NCBI GenBank assembly: GCA_027459545.1
Contig: DAIDID010000017.1
Span: 1 to 8,885 of the forward strand
Direction of reading: 5' to 3'
Origin: Candidatus Parcubacteria bacterium
GTDB taxonomy: Bacteria; Patescibacteriota; Minisyncoccia; Phycocordibacterales; Phycocordibacteraceae
Length of the DNA: 8,885 nt
The position numbers were made by a program, and so were the translations under genes. Below, in pieces: positions 5,996 through 8,885 of the stretch (the stretch's first letter is position 1; each line of letters begins with the position of its first letter). The notes under the pieces are model-generated. The model had not been told where the DNA came from. It saw nothing but the letters and a program-made list of their open reading frames with translations, and did not search any database.

Positions 5996-6760
5996 ATGAA
6001 AATTGTTTCGTGGAATGTAAATGGGCTTCGCGCAGTACACCGAAATGGGCATTGGCAAAACTTTTTAAAAAGCGTTAAGCCAGACGTGCTTGGACTTCAG
6101 GAGACAAAGGCAAGTCCAGAACAGCTCCCTGAGGAAGTACGCGAAGGAAGCGGTTATGCAACTTTTTTTTCTTCATCACAAGTAAAAAAGGGTTATAGTG
6201 GCGTTGCTCTTTTTTCTAAAATTGAGCCGCTGTCTGTAATTTATGGAATGGACATAGCGGAATTCGACCAAGAAGGTCGGCTAATAGGAGCAGAATATCC
6301 AGATTTTTGGCTCTTAAATGTTTATTTTCCAAATGGGGGACGAGGTCCTGAAAGACTTGATTTTAAACTTCGATACTACGATGCTTTTCTTGCGTTTTGC
6401 GAAAAACTTCGCAAAAGTAAGCCAGTTATATTTTGCGGAGATGTAAACACTGCCCACGAAGAAATCGACTTAGCCCGCCCTAAAGAAAATTCACAAACCA
6501 CTGGCTTTTTGGAAGAAGAACGAGCGTGGATAGACGAAGTAGTTAACGCAGGGTATGTAGATATTTATAGGCATTTTTACCCACATAAAAAGGAAGTCTA
6601 TACATATTGGGATACTTTTACACATGCGCGAGAAAGAAATGTAGGATGGAGAATAGACTATTTTTTTTCTTCTCAAGAACTCCTAAAAAAAATAAGAAAA
6701 GCGGACGTCCATTCAGATATCCTTGGATCAGACCACTGCCCTATCTCGATTACTCTTTAA
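5996..6760 (+). CDS. xth: Exodeoxyribonuclease III (AP endonuclease, XthA/ExoA family)
   Basis: The 254 residues cover the complete exonuclease-endonuclease-phosphatase fold and match the usual ExoIII length (about 250-270). Catalytic and metal residues are all visible: N7 in SWNVNGLRA, E36 in LQETKA, Y110 in NVYFPNGG, D149 and N151 in GDVNTAHEEID, D221 in GWRIDYFF, and D246-H247 in GSDHCPISI. GFLEEERAWID at 170-180 is also typical of the family. The enzyme cuts DNA 5' of abasic sites in base-excision repair and has 3'-5' exonuclease and 3'-phosphatase activity on duplex DNA. It is divergent from the RecB-like nuclease. Its stop codon lies inside the left arm of a downstream hairpin. Confidence 0.97.
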   Translation: MKIVSWNVNGLRAVHRNGHWQNFLKSVKPDVLGLQETKASPEQLPEEVREGSGYATFFSSSQVKKGYSGVALFSKIEPLSVIYGMDIAEFDQEGRLIGAEYPDFWLLNVYFPNGGRGPERLDFKLRYYDAFLAFCEKLRKSKPVIFCGDVNTAHEEIDLARPKENSQTTGFLEEERAWIDEVVNAGYVDIYRHFYPHKKEVYTYWDTFTHARERNVGWRIDYFFSSQELLKKIRKADVHSDILGSDHCPISITL

Positions 6761-6792
6761 AGGACATACTTGTCCACAGTATATGTCCTTTA
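6758..6792 (+). terminator. Hairpin at the end of the exodeoxyribonuclease III gene
   Basis: TAAAGGACATA (6758-6768) pairs perfectly over 11 bp with TATGTCCTTTA (6782-6792) around a 13-nt loop. The left arm begins at the stop codon. No T-run follows, so termination would be weak; the element could instead protect the 3' end of the mRNA. Two other TGTCC copies (6771-6775 and 6796-6800) can also pair with the same GGACA. Confidence 0.45.
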
Positions 6793-6819
6793 CAATGTCC
6801 TTAATAGGAATAGTATATT
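6789..6819 (+). promoter_or_regulatory. Candidate promoter for the intergenic transcript
   Basis: TTTACA (6789-6794, 5 of 6 to TTGACA) and TATATT (6814-6819, 5 of 6 to TATAAT) are separated by a long 19-bp spacer. The predicted start is about 6825-6827. The -35 overlaps the right arm of the exodeoxyribonuclease III hairpin. Confidence 0.4.
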
Positions 6820-6926
6820 TAGTGGATGAGGGCACATGGTTTGTATTAAACAAAAGTCCTCGCAAGTAGCGTTTACTAAGCCAGCTACGCGCTCGGGACG
6901 TATTCCCTGATATTTAAGGCTGAGCG

Positions 6927-6942
6927 TGTTCCACGTGAAAGC
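6927..6942. other. parS-like ParB-binding site 1
   Basis: TGTTCCACGTGAAAGC matches the bacterial parS consensus TGTTTCACGTGAAACA at 13 of 16 positions, with the whole CACGTG centre intact. It is intergenic, within the candidate RNA region, and is the first of four such sites in 743 bp. Confidence 0.75.
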
Positions 6943-7074
6943 AAAAAAAGTTCTTTTTGATCTTTGATAGTATTGTTCTTTATTATTTAGCCAGCACGGA
7001 CAAATTCTACAGGAGGGCCACTAATTTATGCCCCTTCCCCAATTCGGCCTTCCATAGTCCAAGCAGGTTTTAAC

Positions 7075-7099
7075 AAAAGGTCGCTTCGGCGACCTTTTT
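7075..7099 (+). terminator. Strong Rho-independent terminator with UUCG tetraloop
   Basis: AAAAGGTCGC (7075-7084) and GCGACCTTTT (7089-7098) form a 10-bp stem around the stable C(TTCG)G loop, followed by T-rich sequence on the plus strand. The minus strand also has a T4 tract, so the hairpin can serve both the plus-strand transcript and the minus-strand cca gene, whose stop is 51 nt away. Confidence 0.9.
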
Positions 7100-7121
7100 G
7101 TATTTACTAGGTATTTCGGAC

Positions 7122-7137
7122 TATTTCACGTGAAATG
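7122..7137. other. parS-like ParB-binding site 2
   Basis: TATTTCACGTGAAATG matches the parS consensus at 13 of 16 positions and contains a perfect 14-bp palindrome (7123-7136). It lies between the terminator and the cca stop codon, 195 bp from site 1. Confidence 0.8.
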
Positions 7138-7149
7138 AGTATATGTGAA

Positions 7150-8643
7150 TTATTCAACGTAATTTTTTTCGAGTATTTTTTTTAATTCTTCTGCTTCCTT
7201 TTCATCTCTTTTCTTTTTACCTAGCTCTCCCAGCAGCTTAAGTTCTTTTTCCGGTATATTTAGCAACTCACTAGTTTTTTTATCAAGATACTTTTCATTA
7301 TTGTTTTCTGAATTGTCCAAAACGTCCTCAAGTAGGGCATTTAGTATCCAGCCAAGCTTTGGACCAGGTTCCACGTGAAATATATCGATAATTCTGTCCC
7401 CGTTAGTTTTTAGCATTTTCACTGAAATAGGGTCTCTTAGTGCCTCTTCAACCATTGACTTATATTTTCTAAAGCGAAATGGTTGTTCTTTTGGTCTTCC
7501 AGTCCCGATTCGATCACAAATTCTTAGATTTAAAAGATCCCATATGTTTTCTTCACCAACGTTATTAATCATTCTTCGGACTGCAGAAAGTGTTATTTCA
7601 TCAGGATCTGAAAAAAACATGTGCCAGCGAACTAATTTAGTTACTTTATCTATAGTTTCACGTGAAAACTTGAGGTCTTCCAAGGCTTTTTTAGTGGTTT
7701 TAGCGCCGACTACATCATGACCATAAAATGTCCAATCTTTTTTTTCGTCAGACCAGCGCCTTGTTTCTGGTTTTGATACATCATGAAAAAGAGCCGCAAT
7801 TCTTACGTCTAGACTCCAATTCTTATCTGCTGCGTGCTGCACAGCTCTTAAAAGATGACCAAAAACATCGTAGCTATGTGCCTGATTTTGGTCTATTCCA
7901 ATGCCTTTTGGAAGGTCTGAAGAAATAAATTCCAATATACCAAGCTGTTGAGAAAGTACGAGCGCCATCATAGGCTGATCAGAATTTAAAATTCTTATAA
8001 ACTCATCTCGTATTCTTTCACGAGATATATGCTTGAGATTCAGTGATTTTGATTTAATGGCTTCCGCGGTATCGCTATCTAGTGCAAAGTTTAGTTCCGC
8101 AACTAGCCTAACTGCTCGCATAAGTCGTAAGCCATCTTCTTCAAATCGTTTGTGAGGCTCTCCAACAGTCCTGATAACCTCAAGAATCAAGTCTTTTTGT
8201 CCTTTATAGGGGTCAATTATTTGTCCTTTAGATTCATCAAGGGCAATGGCGTTTATAGTGAAATCTCTTCGAGCAAGATCTTCCTCAAGCTTTTCCCCAA
8301 AGTGAACACTGTCTGGGTGGCGCTTATTTGAGTAGCCAGACTCAGTACGATAGGGGGTCACTTCGATTATTTGTAGGCTTTCATTTTCAGTATCAATTTT
8401 AACCCCAACAGTTCCAAAATCATTTGTATAATAAGAATTTGGAAAAATTTCTTGTATTTGTTCGGGCTTAGCGTTTGTGGTTATATCCCAGTCTTTAGGG
8501 CGTCGGTTAATTAGTAGGTCGCGAACGCAGCCACCAACTAAATAGGCTTCATATCCCGCTAAACGTAGATTGCTAGATACAGAAACAACTTCTGCGGGAA
8601 TTAACGCAAGTAAAGAATCCGATAGCTTCTCTGTAGGTTCCAT
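7150..8643 (-). CDS. cca: CCA-adding enzyme / tRNA nucleotidyltransferase (class II)
   Basis: The 497 residues combine a class II nucleotidyltransferase head with an HD domain. Visible motifs are LVGGCVRD at 35-42 (GG at 37-38), the metal-binding DWD at 51-53, RRDFTINA at 125-132, FEEDGLRLMRAVR at 167-179 and the RNA-binding neck ISRERIRDEF at 206-215. The HD phosphohydrolase-like domain has AALFHDVSKPETR at 283-295, HD at 309-310 and H341. The enzyme builds or repairs the 3' CCA of tRNAs, which is needed here because the neighbouring tRNA-Arg lacks an encoded CCA. A poly(A) polymerase relative is possible but less likely in this setting. The C-terminus (about 443-497) is a charged, lysine-rich tail. 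Two parS-like sites are embedded in the gene, coding FHVEP (422-426) and FSRET (326-330). The ATG at 8643 has a -10-like TAGTAT 7 nt upstream. Confidence 0.95.
   Translation of the reverse strand: MEPTEKLSDSLLALIPAEVVSVSSNLRLAGYEAYLVGGCVRDLLINRRPKDWDITTNAKPEQIQEIFPNSYYTNDFGTVGVKIDTENESLQIIEVTPYRTESGYSNKRHPDSVHFGEKLEEDLARRDFTINAIALDESKGQIIDPYKGQKDLILEVIRTVGEPHKRFEEDGLRLMRAVRLVAELNFALDSDTAEAIKSKSLNLKHISRERIRDEFIRILNSDQPMMALVLSQQLGILEFISSDLPKGIGIDQNQAHSYDVFGHLLRAVQHAADKNWSLDVRIAALFHDVSKPETRRWSDEKKDWTFYGHDVVGAKTTKKALEDLKFSRETIDKVTKLVRWHMFFSDPDEITLSAVRRMINNVGEENIWDLLNLRICDRIGTGRPKEQPFRFRKYKSMVEEALRDPISVKMLKTNGDRIIDIFHVEPGPKLGWILNALLEDVLDNSENNNEKYLDKKTSELLNIPEKELKLLGELGKKKRDEKEAEELKKILEKNYVE
7367..7382. 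other. parS-like ParB-binding site 3 (inside cca)
   Basis: GGTTCCACGTGAAATA matches the parS consensus at 13 of 16 positions. It lies in cca codons for residues about 421-426, with CACGTG encoding H423-V424, 245 bp from site 2. Confidence 0.72.
7654..7669. other. parS-like ParB-binding site 4 (inside cca)
   Basis: AGTTTCACGTGAAAAC matches the parS consensus at 13 of 16 positions, with the inner GTTTCACGTGAAA intact. It lies in cca codons for residues about 326-330, 287 bp from site 3. Confidence 0.78.
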
Positions 8644-8650
8644 GTATAAA

Positions 8651-8656
8651 ATACTA
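8651..8656 (-). promoter_or_regulatory. -10-like element of cca
   Basis: TAGTAT on the minus strand ends 7 nt before the cca ATG at 8643. No clear -35 and no ribosome-binding site are seen. The element fits the leaderless pattern of the other genes but is weak alone. Confidence 0.42.
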
Positions 8657-8738
8657 GTACGGCAATAGCCTTTCTCCTAGCTCTGCAGTAGTATTGGTAG
8701 ATGTGCTGCAAAGAGGATCTAGGCACATTCATATATAG

Positions 8739-8810
8739 GCCCTTGTAGTGAAATGGATATCACAACAGTCTTCGGAACTGTCGTTCCAGGTTCGAGTCCT
8801 GGCGGGGGCA
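8739..8810 (+). tRNA. tRNA-Arg (anticodon TCG), no encoded CCA
   Basis: The 72 nt fold into a complete cloverleaf. The acceptor stem GCCCTTG/CGGGGGC has two G-U pairs. The D stem is GTGA/TCAC with an 8-nt loop containing GG, the anticodon stem is ACAGT/ACTGT, the variable loop has 4 nt, and the T stem CCAGG/CCTGG closes loop TTCGAGT. The anticodon loop CTTCGGA (8770-8776) places TCG at 8772-8774, reading Arg CGN codons, mainly CGA. Discriminator A8810 is followed by CACA, so CCA is not encoded and must be added by the enzyme encoded divergently 95 nt upstream. I see no strong terminator after it, and 8811-8885 contains no gene I can support. Confidence 0.95.
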
Positions 8811-8885
8811 CACAATTTAAGTAAGGTGTGTAGGTAGGCTATTGTGGCTTAAGGCTTATTAATTAATTTGCAAAAGGGGGGTAAT

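Larger units (their letters stand above)
6826..7099 (+). ncRNA. Candidate structured non-coding RNA, family not recognised
   Basis: The gap between the exodeoxyribonuclease III gene and cca (6761-7149, 389 nt) has no supportable protein gene. About 274 nt lie between a plausible plus-strand promoter and a strong UUCG-loop terminator. Visible pairings are TTTGT/ACAAA (6840-6854), GTAGC/GCTAC (6866-6888), ACGCGCTC/GAGCGTGT (6887-6894 with 6922-6929, 8 bp with one G-U) enclosing GGGA/TCCC, and GGAGGGCC/GGCCTTCC (7012-7019 with 7046-7053, 8 bp with one G-U). I looked for the signatures of tmRNA, RNase P RNA and SRP RNA and found none; 6S RNA cannot be excluded. It may equally be the 3' UTR of the exodeoxyribonuclease III mRNA or simply a segregation-site spacer. 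The parS-like site at 6927 overlaps one stem. Confidence 0.3.

Noticed and set aside
6770..6778. DnaA-box-like TTGTCCACA (8 of 9 to TTATCCACA) near the parS cluster
   Set aside because: It stands alone here and forms part of a hairpin loop; with no box cluster or AT-rich unwinding element I cannot call an origin.
6783..6869. 28-codon plus-strand ORF after xth
   Set aside because: It is short, its start lies inside a hairpin arm, and it has no promoter at the right distance; probably chance.
8871..8885. Shine-Dalgarno-like AAAAGGGGGG at the right edge
   Set aside because: No start codon follows inside the window, so no gene can be assigned.

Overview
The window looks like part of a small, compact bacterial chromosome, most likely from the Candidate Phyla Radiation (Patescibacteria, Parcubacteria-like). 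This assignment is an inference. It rests on the gene mix (a single Xer recombinase, a standalone RecB-like nuclease, a TraR/DksA zinc-finger protein, a lineage-specific membrane protein with a Lys/Pro-rich tail), the short intergenic gaps and the complete lack of Shine-Dalgarno motifs. There are no phage, transposon or CRISPR features.

Layout. Positions 1-4042 are all on the minus strand. Read in the direction of transcription they are rpsO (ribosomal protein S15), a NYN/LabA-type PIN-like nuclease, a 467-residue single-pass membrane protein of unknown function, a TraR/DksA-like protein, and a YifB/ComM AAA+ ATPase that runs off the left edge. A 112-bp divergent promoter region (4043-4154) separates rpsO from a plus-strand tyrosine recombinase of XerC/XerD type (4155-5069). 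The recombinase ends exactly where a minus-strand PD-(D/E)XK nuclease ends (5070-5915), so the two genes are tail to tail with no gap. A second divergent region (5916-5995) leads to plus-strand exodeoxyribonuclease III (5996-6760). Next comes the only long gene-free stretch (6761-7149). It holds a promoter-like element, about 270 nt of hairpin-rich sequence that may be a structured RNA, a strong UUCG-loop terminator and two parS-like sites. The minus-strand tRNA CCA-adding enzyme (7150-8643) follows and carries two more parS-like sites inside its coding sequence. A plus-strand tRNA-Arg(TCG) at 8739-8810 has no encoded CCA. The last 75 bases contain no gene I can support.

Two signals cut across the genes. 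First, four near-palindromic TT(C/T)CACGTGAAA elements lie within 743 bp (6927-7669). Each matches the ParB-binding parS consensus at 13 of 16 positions, so this is probably a chromosomal centromere-like cluster and may lie near the replication origin. Second, eight of the nine protein genes have a -10-like hexamer ending 6-7 nt before the start codon and no ribosome-binding site. This implies that transcription starts at or next to the ATG and that mRNAs here are largely leaderless.

Functionally the window is mostly housekeeping and genome maintenance: DNA repair (ExoIII, the RecB-like nuclease), chromosome resolution and segregation (Xer, parS), DNA uptake or recombination (ComM-like), translation (S15, tRNA-Arg and its CCA-adding enzyme) and RNA polymerase regulation (TraR/DksA).
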